A stretch of DNA of 64,000 nt from JAJEDW01 sp963555775 (lineage in GTDB: Bacteria; Acidobacteriota; Terriglobia; 20CM-2-55-15). A model generated the notes under the pieces. It was not told the origin of the DNA, ran no database searches, and saw nothing but the letters and a program-made list of their open reading frames with translations. The stretch spans positions 62,001 through 126,000 of the forward strand of contig CAUVWY020000005.1 in the NCBI GenBank assembly GCA_963555775.3, read 5' to 3'. Made by a program: the position numbers and the translations under genes. Shown one piece after another: positions 1 through 7,411 of this stretch. Position 1 is the first letter of the stretch. Every line of letters begins with the position of its first letter.

Positions 1-1
1 G

Positions 2-133
2 ATCGAGCCGGCAGACCCGGTCGCCTGGGTCTCCGTGGCGACTCTGTTGGCAGCCACGGCCGTGGCCGCCACGCTGGTTCCAATGCGCCGCGCCCTCAGT
101 GTCGACCCGGCGGCAACGCTGCGTCCCGAGTAA
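2..133 (+). CDS. ABC transporter permease, C-terminal end (partial)
   Basis: The open frame runs in from the left edge and stops with TAA at 131-133. It encodes one hydrophobic helix rich in Ala, Val and Leu, then a short basic cytoplasmic tail with the motif VDPAATLRPE. That tail is typical of FtsX/MacB-like permeases, and in Acidobacteriota of the duplicated ADOP permeases, which export small molecules or peptides with a partner ATPase. Only about 43 residues are visible, so substrate and exact subfamily cannot be set. The next gene on the same strand is almost 500 bases away, so this is probably the end of an operon. Confidence 0.7.
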   Translation: MEPADPVAWVSVATLLAATAVAATLVPMRRALSVDPAATLRPE

Positions 134-229
134 ATGACGGGAATGGACCAGGCACGGAAACATCTTGCTCTCGGCTCGGCGGCTTGATTATGGTGAGTTT
201 ACTCTCCTTGAAATCGGGGGAGCTGATCT

Positions 230-315
230 GAAACTCAACCATAAGTCATTGATTTTATTGACCCGGATCTGAAGCCGTATCGCTCCGACACGAGAGCCGT
301 AAGTGGTTGAGTTTC
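230..315. repeat. Short dispersed repeat with inverted ends, copy 1
   Basis: An 86-base segment begins GAAACTCAACC and ends GGTTGAGTTTC, an 11-base perfect inverted repeat. The inner edge reads AAGTCATTGATTTTATTGAC. Related copies lie at 1886-1949 and 35343-35406. All three are non-coding and differ mainly in the middle, as expected of a miniature inverted-repeat element. No transposase with these ends is present in the window. Confidence 0.7.
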
Positions 316-627
316 ACCCTTGATTGATCCGCCGCAGGCGGAAGCACGGCTTGCCCGAATCCGGTTTGCCTCCACCTGGAATTCGGTGCCCTGCCGCGCT
401 TGATCCGGCCCGACCGGCGTGACCGGCGTGAGGAACACGCCTGAGAACACGCCTGAGAACGCGCCGGGCGCAGGGAGGAAGAGCGGGCAGGATGCCCCGC
501 GTTCCCAGAACGCGCTTCCGAGCGGGAGAAAGGACACGGCTTCTGCTGCAGCTGAACAAGTCCGAGGCGTTTGCTGGTGGCGCTCGTTCGGACCTGTTCT
601 GGGCCTGATTTGCAGGGGTATAAAGCC
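316..627. other. Non-coding spacer with short repeats
   Basis: No convincing gene is visible. The spacer holds a two-unit tandem of about 12 bases near 430-455 (GAACACGCCTGA repeated). Near 480-520 it has a GCGGGCAGGATGCCC hairpin-type sequence related to the tandem repeat at 19621-19920. Open frames through this stretch are low-complexity Arg/Pro/Ser products without domains. Confidence 0.5.
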
Positions 628-738
628 ATGCTGAAACTAGCCCAACAGGCGCACGGCGAGTTCACTCGCTTCATGCAGGTGAACCGCCCTGCGGTCCAGT
701 ATCGCGATCAGGCGGTGGCGGCGTTACGGCGAGCATGA
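628..738 (+). CDS. Small open reading frame upstream of the DUF6338 gene
   Basis: A 36-residue frame starts at ATG 628 and ends with TGA 736-738, overlapping the ATG of the next gene as ATGA. The product is amphipathic and helix-prone (begins MLKLAQQAHGEF). The ATGA overlap suggests translational coupling to the membrane protein that follows. There is no recognised family. It could be the worn end of a longer gene rather than an intact peptide. No clear Shine-Dalgarno sequence stands in front of it. Confidence 0.35.
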   Translation: MLKLAQQAHGEFTRFMQVNRPAVQYRDQAVAALRRA

Positions 739-1325
739 ATTTGGTGGCCAATGAAGTAGTCAGCGTACTTGTATTTCTTCTACCAGGATTTGTGGCTGCG
801 ACGATTTTCTTTTCGCTCACATCAAATCCGAAACCCCGTGAGTTCGAACGTGTAATCCAGGCATTGATATTTACGCTGATTGGGCAAGCGATAATAGCGG
901 CGGGTCTCTTAATTGGCGTCCCCCCGCTCGACCGAGGCTGGGAACTTTTGGTACCCGTTTTGATTGCAGTGGCTATTGGATTGATAGCCGCGGGTGTTTC
1001 GAACCACGATTTGGCGCACCGCGTCCTTCGTTACATGGGTTTCACCAAGGAGACGTCTTACCCGTCTGAATGGTATTCCGCTTTCGCGCGGAATCCCGAC
1101 TGCTACGTTGTGCTGCACCTGAAAGGTGAACGCCGCCTTTACGGATGGCCGGAAGAGTGGCCCAGCCATTCAGATCAAGGGCATTTTCGAATTGCGGAGG
1201 GTGAGTGGCTGATTGACGATGACCGACGGCCGGCGACCGGAGTTTCCGCGATTGTGGCACCCGCTTCTGAAGTCGAAATGGTAGAATTTCTGCATATCGT
1301 TCCTGCTGAAGAAACCACGGAGTAA
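735..1325 (+). CDS. DUF6338-like membrane protein
   Basis: A 196-residue protein with three predicted membrane segments in the first 95 residues (about 8-28, 42-62 and 70-90) and a soluble C-terminal half. The N terminus carries LPGF followed by a T-S-x-P-K-P-x-x-F-E-R-V-x-Q-A segment, which I associate with the DUF6338 family. The C-terminal domain contains YGWPEEWPS and a WLIDDD segment, also usual there. Function is unknown. The ATG overlaps the stop of the 36-codon frame upstream, and a proline-rich small gene follows three bases after its stop, so the three look like one transcription unit. Confidence 0.65.
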   Translation: MNLVANEVVSVLVFLLPGFVAATIFFSLTSNPKPREFERVIQALIFTLIGQAIIAAGLLIGVPPLDRGWELLVPVLIAVAIGLIAAGVSNHDLAHRVLRYMGFTKETSYPSEWYSAFARNPDCYVVLHLKGERRLYGWPEEWPSHSDQGHFRIAEGEWLIDDDRRPATGVSAIVAPASEVEMVEFLHIVPAEETTE

Positions 1326-1328
1326 AGC

Positions 1329-1499
1329 ATGGCCAAGGAACCCACCCCGCCGCCAGGCGCAGTCGGAAAACCACAAGATCCGGGAAAAGGCATTCGGACG
1401 CCACGCGTGGCCGATATAAGTGCGAACAGCATTCAGCCCAAACCCAGTCCTGGGGTTAAACCGCCTCCGCCTCCGCCTCCGCCTCCGAAAAAGCAGTAG
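1329..1499 (+). CDS. Small proline-rich protein downstream of DUF6338
   Basis: A 56-residue frame starts at ATG 1329, three bases after the DUF6338 stop, and ends at TAG 1497-1499. It begins MAKEPTPPPG and finishes with eight consecutive prolines and the basic tail KKQ. Proline-rich companions are, as far as I recall, common beside DUF6338 genes. That and the tight spacing argue for a real partner rather than a chance frame. The polyproline tail could bind an SH3-like domain or cause ribosome stalling; this is speculation. Confidence 0.55.
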   Translation: MAKEPTPPPGAVGKPQDPGKGIRTPRVADISANSIQPKPSPGVKPPPPPPPPPKKQ

Positions 1500-1754
1500 C
1501 GTAGCGATTTGGATGCGTCCCAACGACGATCCATAGTGCGAGCCTCGGTGGCGGTCTGTTCGAGCGATTCCTTCAGTGACCGCCCCCAATCCCGACTACC
1601 CCCCGTCAATGCAGCGGCGCGACCTTCGTTGCAAGGGAACAAATAACCGCCCGCAGGCAGCGCGGGTGGCGCACGGTCAAGTCAGGCTCGAAGGGTTGCT
1701 GGAAGGATTGCGCGAGGCCATCACCGGCCCCCAATGAATAACGGCCGCCCCCGG

Positions 1755-1823
1755 CGCGCTTGATCCGGCGCAAGGAACGCGCCGGGCGCGTAGCGGCGCG
1801 TGCCTCGCGCCGGATCAAGCGCG
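1755..1823. repeat. GC-rich palindromic repeat with 17-base perfect arms
   Basis: Positions 1755-1771 (CGCGCTTGATCCGGCGC) are the exact reverse complement of 1807-1823. The loop carries GCGCCGGGCGCGTAGCGGCGCG. The same core recurs at about 18010-18066 and 50805-50861 inside the longer 178-base repeats, and near 19930-20000. It behaves as a REP-like palindromic unit in intergenic DNA. Confidence 0.7.
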
Positions 1824-1885
1824 AAGACCGTAAAGTTTCTGATTCAACTGGCAGTAAGGCGTGGGCGAGGAAGAGCGAACTAACG

Positions 1886-1949
1886 TGCACTTAACCGTAG
1901 GTCATTGATTTTATTGACTTTAGATCGGAGCCTTAAGTGGTTGAGTTTT
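1886..1949. repeat. Short dispersed repeat with inverted ends, copy 2
   Basis: A diverged copy of the element at 230-315. It keeps the inner GTCATTGATTTTATTGAC block and the right end AAGTGGTTGAGTTTT, while the left end is degraded to CACTTAACC. It lies in the 617-base gene-free spacer 1500-2116 between the DUF6338 group and the acetyltransferase gene. Apart from this and the palindrome at 1755-1823, I see nothing in that spacer. Confidence 0.65.
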
Positions 1950-2116
1950 GCCCTGAATGATAAGCCGTAGGCGGGGGCGGGACTGACCTCAATCGCAATC
2001 GATCCGGATCTCGGCGCGCAAGCGGAAGTCCCCGCGCTGGCCAGCGTCCATCATTAGTTTCCGGGAGATTCGATTGTCGTGGCTCACCCGGGAATTGCCG
2101 CCGTTCGAGATACCTG

Positions 2117-2614
2117 TCATTCGGCCTTCTCTACGAGATCCAACTCCATGTAGACCACCCCAGCGATCGGATTTTCGTAGTAGGACTGCGTTTCGTGAAA
2201 ACCCAGGGAACGGTACAGCGCACGCGCCGGTTCCATCGAATCGAGCGTGTCAAGGACCATACGTTTGTATCCCGCCGCTTGCGCTCTCTCGATAATTCGT
2301 CTTCCCAGTTCCGTGCCCAGCCTGTTTCCCCGTTCTTGCGGCTGGACATAGAGGCGCTTCATCTCGCAGACGTCGTTTTGGAACGGGCGGACCGCAACAC
2401 ACCCGACCGCCATCCCATTGCGACGAGCCAGGAGCAAGCAACCCCGCGGCGGAGCGTACATTTCGCTTAGATTCTCCAGCTCCCGGGAGAAGTTCTGGAA
2501 ACACAAGTCGATACCCAAGGCCGCGGCATACTCCTGGAACAGTTGTCGAGCATCGGAAAATGCCGAAGATGTGCGAGCGATGGAGATCACGACTTGTGTG
2601 ATCGGCGTTTCCAC
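2117..2614 (-). CDS. GNAT family N-acetyltransferase
   Basis: A 165-residue protein with the GNAT fold. The acetyl-CoA-binding motif A is visible at about residues 87-104 (MKRLYV followed by QERGNRLG), giving the Q/R-x-x-G-x-G/A pyrophosphate loop. Motif B near the C terminus contains ARALYRSLGF, usual for this superfamily. It should transfer an acetyl group from acetyl-CoA to an amine, but the substrate cannot be read from sequence. Translation appears to start at GTG 2614. It is convergent with no neighbour in an obvious operon, and the toxin-antitoxin genes that follow run on the opposite strand. Confidence 0.85.
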   Translation of the reverse strand: METPITQVVISIARTSSAFSDARQLFQEYAAALGIDLCFQNFSRELENLSEMYAPPRGCLLLARRNGMAVGCVAVRPFQNDVCEMKRLYVQPQERGNRLGTELGRRIIERAQAAGYKRMVLDTLDSMEPARALYRSLGFHETQSYYENPIAGVVYMELDLVEKAE

Positions 2615-2770
2615 GAAATCAGGTCCGAGCCGAGAGTGACATATTCGACGAATTATCCCGACCGTTATTACTGGGGGACAGTGGAAAACTCCAAGCGTTT
2701 CCCACGGTCACAGCTCGACCCAGATAAGTATAATATATTGATAGAGTTATCTCCAGATTTGACTTGATAA

Positions 2771-2787
2771 ACACACGTTTCGTGTGT
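2771..2787. promoter_or_regulatory. Inverted-repeat operator of the MazF-type toxin-antitoxin operon
   Basis: ACACACG, spacer TTT, CGTGTGT forms a perfect 7-base inverted repeat 37 bases before the antitoxin ATG. A TTGACT -35-like hexamer sits at 2759-2764, just upstream. Ribbon-helix-helix antitoxins normally repress their own promoter through such palindromes, so autoregulation is likely here. Confidence 0.6.
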
Positions 2788-2824
2788 ATCGTGCGTTTAG
2801 AAGCGGTCCGGGGGTCGGACTTTC

Positions 2825-3064
2825 ATGAAACGGATCAACGTCATCCTTCCAGAAGAGACCGTCGAGCTCATGGATCGGGTCGCAACCAAGGGGCAGCGAA
2901 GCCGCTTGATTGACGAAGCCGTCCAGGAGTATGTCCGGGTTCTCGGGCGCGCGCGGTTGCGAAAACAGTTGGAAGAAGGCGCGCGGAAGCGCGCCCCCCG
3001 AGACCTCGGCCTCGTCGCCGACTGGTTCGATATCGATGAGGAAACGTGCCCGGCGGCAGAGTAG
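2825..3064 (+). CDS. Ribbon-helix-helix (CopG-like) antitoxin
   Basis: A 79-residue protein beginning MKRINVILPEETVELMD. This is the beta-strand plus first helix of a ribbon-helix-helix DNA-binding fold, and the second helix with RSRLIDEAV follows at about residues 24-40. The C-terminal half is charged and ends in an acidic WFDIDEE stretch, the part expected to wrap the toxin. The toxin gene downstream overlaps it by 19 bases. It should neutralise that toxin and repress the operon through the palindrome at 2771-2787. Length and order fit a MazEF/PemIK-type pair with a non-AbrB antitoxin. Confidence 0.8.
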   Translation: MKRINVILPEETVELMDRVATKGQRSRLIDEAVQEYVRVLGRARLRKQLEEGARKRAPRDLGLVADWFDIDEETCPAAE

Positions 3065-3414
3065 GTCCGCCGGTTCGCGGTGAAGTCTACCTGGTGAATT
3101 TCGATCCGACGCTGGGCGCGGAAATTCGAAAAACGCGCCCCGCCCTGATTCTTCAGAACGACATCGCAAACGAACACAGTCCGATCACAATTGTTGCCGC
3201 CATAACATCGAAATTTGACGATCAACTGTATCCCACCGAGGTCCTGCTAAAGGCCCGGGAGGGCGGGCTCAATTTCGATTCTGTCGTCTTGCTGAATCAG
3301 ATCCGCTCGATCGACCGACGCCGATTGGTGAAGCGGATGGGCAAGCTCCGGACCTCCACGATTACGCGGGTCGACAACGCACTGCAGATCAGCTTGGGGA
3401 TGATCGAGCTTTGA
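3046..3414 (+). CDS. MazF/PemK family endoribonuclease toxin
   Basis: A 122-residue toxin with the MazF/PemK beta-barrel signature. RGEVYLVNFDPTLGAEI near residue 11 is followed by KTRPALILQND, and a C-terminal VVLLNQIRSIDRRRL segment carries the conserved arginines. Family members cleave single-stranded mRNA at short motifs to arrest growth. Translation probably starts at GTG 3046, inside the antitoxin gene, giving a 19-base overlap that couples the two. All expected core residues look intact, so this pair is likely functional, unlike several toxin genes further right in the window. Confidence 0.85.
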   Translation: MPGGRVGPPVRGEVYLVNFDPTLGAEIRKTRPALILQNDIANEHSPITIVAAITSKFDDQLYPTEVLLKAREGGLNFDSVVLLNQIRSIDRRRLVKRMGKLRTSTITRVDNALQISLGMIEL

Positions 3415-3605
3415 GTCCCCATCCGACTTCCGGAGTTACAGCGGACTCCGGCGCCGCGACGCACTTGAGCACAAACATGAGGCGCTCCATGCCGTTTCCT
3501 GCGCAACGGCGTCATGGCAGCGTTCCCCCTCGCGGGGCCTTCCGGAACCCACGGCCGCATCATCGTCTTTGTGCCGCTATTTGTGTTATCTAATTACACA
3601 CGCGG

Positions 3606-3773
3606 ATGCACATTGAGCTTGATGACACGATAATCACTTAAATGGACGCCATCGCCGGCCTGAGGCGCCGCAGCGCGTTTGTGCGGGAGGCGATACCGGC
3701 GCTGATTGCCGCCTACGTTCCCGTGCGGTGCGCCAGGAGCATCGATCCCGCGGTCACGTTCCGGCAGGAATAA
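3606..3773 (+). pseudogene. Ribbon-helix-helix antitoxin pseudogene with internal stop
   Basis: Reading from ATG 3606, the frame gives MHIELDDTIIT, then TAA at 3639-3641. It continues in the same frame as MDAIAGLRRRSAFVREAI before drifting into unrelated sequence and a TAA at 3771. This is the usual beta-strand plus two-helix pattern of CopG-like antitoxins, where a residue such as Glu normally stands at the stop position. There is no toxin gene downstream; the next gene is an acyl-CoA dehydrogenase. It is best read as the dead front half of a second toxin-antitoxin operon. The 3774-3941 remainder holds nothing I recognise. Confidence 0.6.
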
Positions 3774-3941
3774 CGGCCAGGGCTTCGCGTCATGGGAGTT
3801 GCCGCGGATGGACCCTGAGCAACCTCGGACGGACCCATGCAAACGCCGGCTATCTACACTCTGGACCGATCCGATCGCCAGCGAGACATTCCGCGAATGC
3901 AAGCGCCCATGCAGCGAATATAGCGGACGTGTGAGGTACCC

Positions 3942-5099
3942 ATGATCGAATTGACCGAGGATCAACAGATGGTGGCGCAAACCGTTCGCGAGTTCGTCGA
4001 GCGGGACGTCATGCCCGTGGCCGCCGAGATGGAGCACCGCGACGAGTACCCGCACGCGCTGGTCGAAACCATGAAGGAGCTCGGGCTGTTCGGCCTGAAC
4101 GTGCCGGAGGCGTACGGGGGCAGCGCCATCGACTACACGGCGTTCGCCCTGGTTTTCGAGGAACTATCGCGGGGGTGGATGGGCCTCGCGGGGGTGATCG
4201 GAACGCACTCGGTGTTATGCGACGTGTTGACCCGTTTTGGGACCGACGCGCAGAAACAGCGGTTCCTGCCGGGCCTGGCTCGGGGGGAGCCCCGCGGCGG
4301 CATTTGCCTTTCCGAACCCAATGCGGGTACCGATCTTCAGGCCATAGCGACCGTTGCCCGCCGCGACGGCGACCGCTACCGCGTCACGGGGTCGAAGATG
4401 TGGGTCACCAACGGACGGCACGGGCAGATCTTCCTGCTGCTCGCGAAGACGGACCCTGCGGCCGAGCCGGCGCATCGCGGCATGAGCGCCTTCGTGATCG
4501 AGAAGGGGAAAGCCGGGCTCACCGTGGGCCGCGACATCGACAAGATGGGGTACAAGACGGTCGAGACCGTCGACATGCACTTCGAGGATTTTCCCGTCCC
4601 GGCGGCCAATCTCATCGGTGGGATCGAAGGCGCGGGGTTCAAGCAGGTGATGACCGGACTCGAAGCCGAGCGGCTGAACATCGCCGCGCGGGGCCTCGGC
4701 GTGGCGCGCGCGGCGTTCGAGGAGGCCATCCGGTACGCGCAGCAGCGTCACACATTCGGCAAACCGATCGCGCAACACCAGACGATTCAGATCAAGCTCG
4801 CTGAAATGGCGACGCGGATCGAGGCCTCGCGCCTGCTGGTCTATTCGGCGTCGGCCAAGAAGGACCGCCGCGAGCGGTGCGATCTGGAAGCGGGCATGGC
4901 CAAGCTGTTCGCGACGGAAACGGCGTCGGAAGTCTCCCTGGAAGCCATGCGGATCCTGGGCGGCAACGGCTTCTCCAAGGATTTTCTCGTCGAGCGCCAC
5001 TACCGGGACGCGCCGTTGCTCCTGATCGGGGGCGGCACCAATGAGATCCAACGCCTGATCATCGCACGCCAGTTGCTGGAGAAACACGCCATCGAATGA
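3942..5099 (+). CDS. Acyl-CoA dehydrogenase family protein
   Basis: A 385-residue flavoprotein of the acyl-CoA dehydrogenase family, with the N-terminal helical domain, the middle beta domain (CLSEPNAGTD near residue 125; MWVTNG near 153) and the C-terminal helical domain (ILGGNGF). It should oxidise an acyl-CoA thioester to the enoyl-CoA using FAD and pass electrons to ETF. The C terminus reads IGGGTNEIQRL, so the catalytic Glu of the usual YEGT motif is absent. As in isovaleryl- and long-chain dehydrogenases, the base may instead lie in the LEAERL helix near residue 242. Substrate is unknown. Confidence 0.88.
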   Translation: MIELTEDQQMVAQTVREFVERDVMPVAAEMEHRDEYPHALVETMKELGLFGLNVPEAYGGSAIDYTAFALVFEELSRGWMGLAGVIGTHSVLCDVLTRFGTDAQKQRFLPGLARGEPRGGICLSEPNAGTDLQAIATVARRDGDRYRVTGSKMWVTNGRHGQIFLLLAKTDPAAEPAHRGMSAFVIEKGKAGLTVGRDIDKMGYKTVETVDMHFEDFPVPAANLIGGIEGAGFKQVMTGLEAERLNIAARGLGVARAAFEEAIRYAQQRHTFGKPIAQHQTIQIKLAEMATRIEASRLLVYSASAKKDRRERCDLEAGMAKLFATETASEVSLEAMRILGGNGFSKDFLVERHYRDAPLLLIGGGTNEIQRLIIARQLLEKHAIE

Positions 5100-5114
5100 G
5101 CCGGGGCGGCCCCG

Positions 5115-6011
5115 TCAGCTCTCGGCCGTCAACACATCGAGATTCGCCGTCAGGTACTCGCGGACCGAGGTTGGAGGCCGACCGCTGAGTGTGTAGACGC
5201 TCGATGACCGGATGGCGTGGTAGCCCTCGGCGGCGGCCACGTCAAAAGCGACCAGCGCATCGGCCATGGGGGGCGGCAGCCCGGCCGCGAGCAAGCCTTC
5301 GCGCAGCGCGTCGCCCGGAACGGCGACGTGGGCGAGGGGACGACCCGTCAGTTCGCTGACGATGGCGGCGAGTTCATCCTGCGTCAACGGCGCCGGACCG
5401 CTGATATCGTGGATACCGCGGCCGCTGGCGGACACCAGCGCCCCCACGGCCGATCGCATGCAGTCATCGCGCGTGACATAGTTGCGGGCGCCCTCGCCGG
5501 TCGCCGTGTACATCTGTCCTGTCGACAGCGCGTGAGGCAAGCTCATAAGCAGATAGTCCGTGTACAGGTTGTTCCGCAGGATCGTCCAGTCGAGCCCGGT
5601 GGTCCCCAGCGCGTGCTCGGTCCAGTAGTGGTCGTTGATCAGAGAGCTTTCAGGTGTCGGACACGGTGCCACCGCCGAAGTGTAGACAACGTGCTTCACG
5701 CCGGCATTTTCCGCTGCCCGGATCGCGTTGCGGTGCTGGGTCAGGCGCCGGTTCGGTAAGTCCAGGGCGTCAGTGCTGACGAGCAGTACGCGATCCGCTC
5801 CCGCAAAGGTTGCCTTCAGAGTCGCGGGTTCGTCGAAGTCCGCGTGGCGAACATCGACGCCGCGTTCCCGCAGGGCGTCCAGATTCTCGGGCGAGCGCGT
5901 CGTGGCAATCAGCCTGCCGCTCCAGGTTTCTAGTAGTAGCTCGACGGCCGATCGCCCCAACTGGCCGCTCGCACCCGTAACGAGCAATGTCGGTTGAGAG
6001 GAATCTGTCAT
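5115..6011 (-). CDS. NAD(P)-binding NmrA-like reductase (type 2 quinone oxidoreductase-like)
   Basis: A 298-residue atypical short-chain dehydrogenase. The Rossmann glycine motif GASGQLG is at residues 13-19. A V-L-L-V-S-T segment follows at about 73, then HVVYTSAV near 107, in the style of NmrA/QorB proteins that lack the classical YxxxK catalytic pair. Such proteins bind NAD(P)H and either reduce quinones or act as redox sensors. The ATG at 6011 is preceded by a strong GAGGAGG. It is followed on the same strand by nothing close, and the amidohydrolase gene upstream ends 23 bases before it, so the two may be co-transcribed. Confidence 0.8.
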   Translation of the reverse strand: MTDSSQPTLLVTGASGQLGRSAVELLLETWSGRLIATTRSPENLDALRERGVDVRHADFDEPATLKATFAGADRVLLVSTDALDLPNRRLTQHRNAIRAAENAGVKHVVYTSAVAPCPTPESSLINDHYWTEHALGTTGLDWTILRNNLYTDYLLMSLPHALSTGQMYTATGEGARNYVTRDDCMRSAVGALVSASGRGIHDISGPAPLTQDELAAIVSELTGRPLAHVAVPGDALREGLLAAGLPPPMADALVAFDVAAAEGYHAIRSSSVYTLSGRPPTSVREYLTANLDVLTAES

Positions 6012-6034
6012 CCTACCTCCTCGAAAGGCACGGG

Positions 6035-7342
6035 CTACATCCCGTCCACGACGATGCGTCCGTCACGGATGACGAGAACGACCTTCAACAGATCCGAGAG
6101 CTCCGCGAGCGGATTGCCGTCGATGAGTACCATGTCGGCGAGCTTTCCAGGTTCCAGAGTGCCCAGGTCTTCGCTGCGACCGATGGCCGCCGCCGCGTTC
6201 CTGGTCAGGATCTGGATGATGTCCTGCCGCGAGAAGAGGGCATTCAGAGCCGTCAGTTCATGCTTCAGCGTGTCCTTTGGCAGATAGGTGGTATCCGTTC
6301 CGAAAGCATAGACACCCCCCGCATTCCAGAACAGCCTAGCGTTGATCCCTCCCTGGCCCGCGCTGTACCAAGGCTCGGCGGTTTCCGGGTAGGGCAGAAG
6401 ATCCCGAAAGCGGGGTTCGTTATCGAAGCCCGTCGCCGCACGGATGGCCTGGTTGTCCTCGGCGAAGGTCGGGGTGAACACGCCCAACGTCGACACCATC
6501 GGGATGCCCGCGGCGGCGACCATCCGGGCGGTTTCCAGATCCATCAGGTCGGTGTGCGGAGTGTGCATCAGGACATGAGTTCCAGCTTCGACCGCCGCGA
6601 CGGTGTCCTGGACGCTGGTGGCGTGGGTAACGCTGCGAACGCCCAGCCGCTCGGCCTCGTCGACGATGATGGCGAGGGTGTCGGCCTCGGGACCGCCTGG
6701 CGTTACAAGGATCACCGCCTTGATGGCCTCGACACCGGACGCCACGGCGTTTCGGACGAAGGCGCGGACCTCCTCTTCCGGTATCGCGGGCGCGGCCGCG
6801 GTCGGACGAAATCCGGGTCGTGCGGTATCGGTGCGCGCTGGGTCTCCACCCCGGCCGCCGCCGCCCCGTCCACCAGGGGTCGGGGCCGCAAGCTGGGCAA
6901 AGGTGGCAACGACGATGCGCGGGCCGTCCAACTCCCCTTCGTTAATGCGCCGCTGCAGCTCTACTTGGCCCGGAGGCGCGCCGCCGGCCGATTGAACTGC
7001 GGTAAAGCCCGCTTCCAGAAACTCGCGCATGCGGTCGGCAGCCTGGGTTTGCAGCCACTGATCCGCCGGACCGCCGATGATGTGCCGGTGGGCATCGATG
7101 AAGCCCGGCATGAGGGTCCGGCCCTGGGCGTCGATTTCGAGCGCGTCGTCGGGCCCGGAGGCGTCGCCCGCGCTGACCGACACGATGCGTCCGTCCTCGA
7201 CGACGATACTCCCGTCGGGAATGACGCCTCCGTTTCCATCGATGATGCGGGCGTTGGTGATGACCAGGTTCTGGGCGGCGAGACCCAGCGAACCGCTGAC
7301 AACACCGACACACACACAAGCGAACGTCAATAGGCGTTTCAC
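6035..7342 (-). CDS. Secreted amidohydrolase (imidazolonepropionase-like)
   Basis: A 435-residue metal-dependent hydrolase with a signal peptide (about residues 1-23, ending GLAAQ). The first metal-binding motif is FIDAHRH with His85 and His87. Further histidines occur in SVTHATS and THVLMH, and the late aspartate in FGTDTTY completes the TIM-barrel metal site. A glycine/arginine-rich insert near residues 150-165 is low complexity. Such periplasmic amidohydrolases act on cyclic amides, imides or dipeptides; the substrate is open. The GTG start at 7342 follows an AGGAGG. It may form a unit with the NmrA-like gene downstream. Confidence 0.85.
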   Translation of the reverse strand: MKRLLTFACVCVGVVSGSLGLAAQNLVITNARIIDGNGGVIPDGSIVVEDGRIVSVSAGDASGPDDALEIDAQGRTLMPGFIDAHRHIIGGPADQWLQTQAADRMREFLEAGFTAVQSAGGAPPGQVELQRRINEGELDGPRIVVATFAQLAAPTPGGRGGGGRGGDPARTDTARPGFRPTAAAPAIPEEEVRAFVRNAVASGVEAIKAVILVTPGGPEADTLAIIVDEAERLGVRSVTHATSVQDTVAAVEAGTHVLMHTPHTDLMDLETARMVAAAGIPMVSTLGVFTPTFAEDNQAIRAATGFDNEPRFRDLLPYPETAEPWYSAGQGGINARLFWNAGGVYAFGTDTTYLPKDTLKHELTALNALFSRQDIIQILTRNAAAAIGRSEDLGTLEPGKLADMVLIDGNPLAELSDLLKVVLVIRDGRIVVDGM

Positions 7343-7411
7343 GTTCCGATTCCTCCTGCGATTGGCATTATGTCCAAGCTGCTCATCATACTCGACACAA
7401 TGGACATCGGC

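Noticed and set aside
5987..7333. A 448-codon plus-strand frame opposite the amidohydrolase
   Set aside because: It is the antisense of a gene with clear metal motifs and signal peptide; the product shows no domain.
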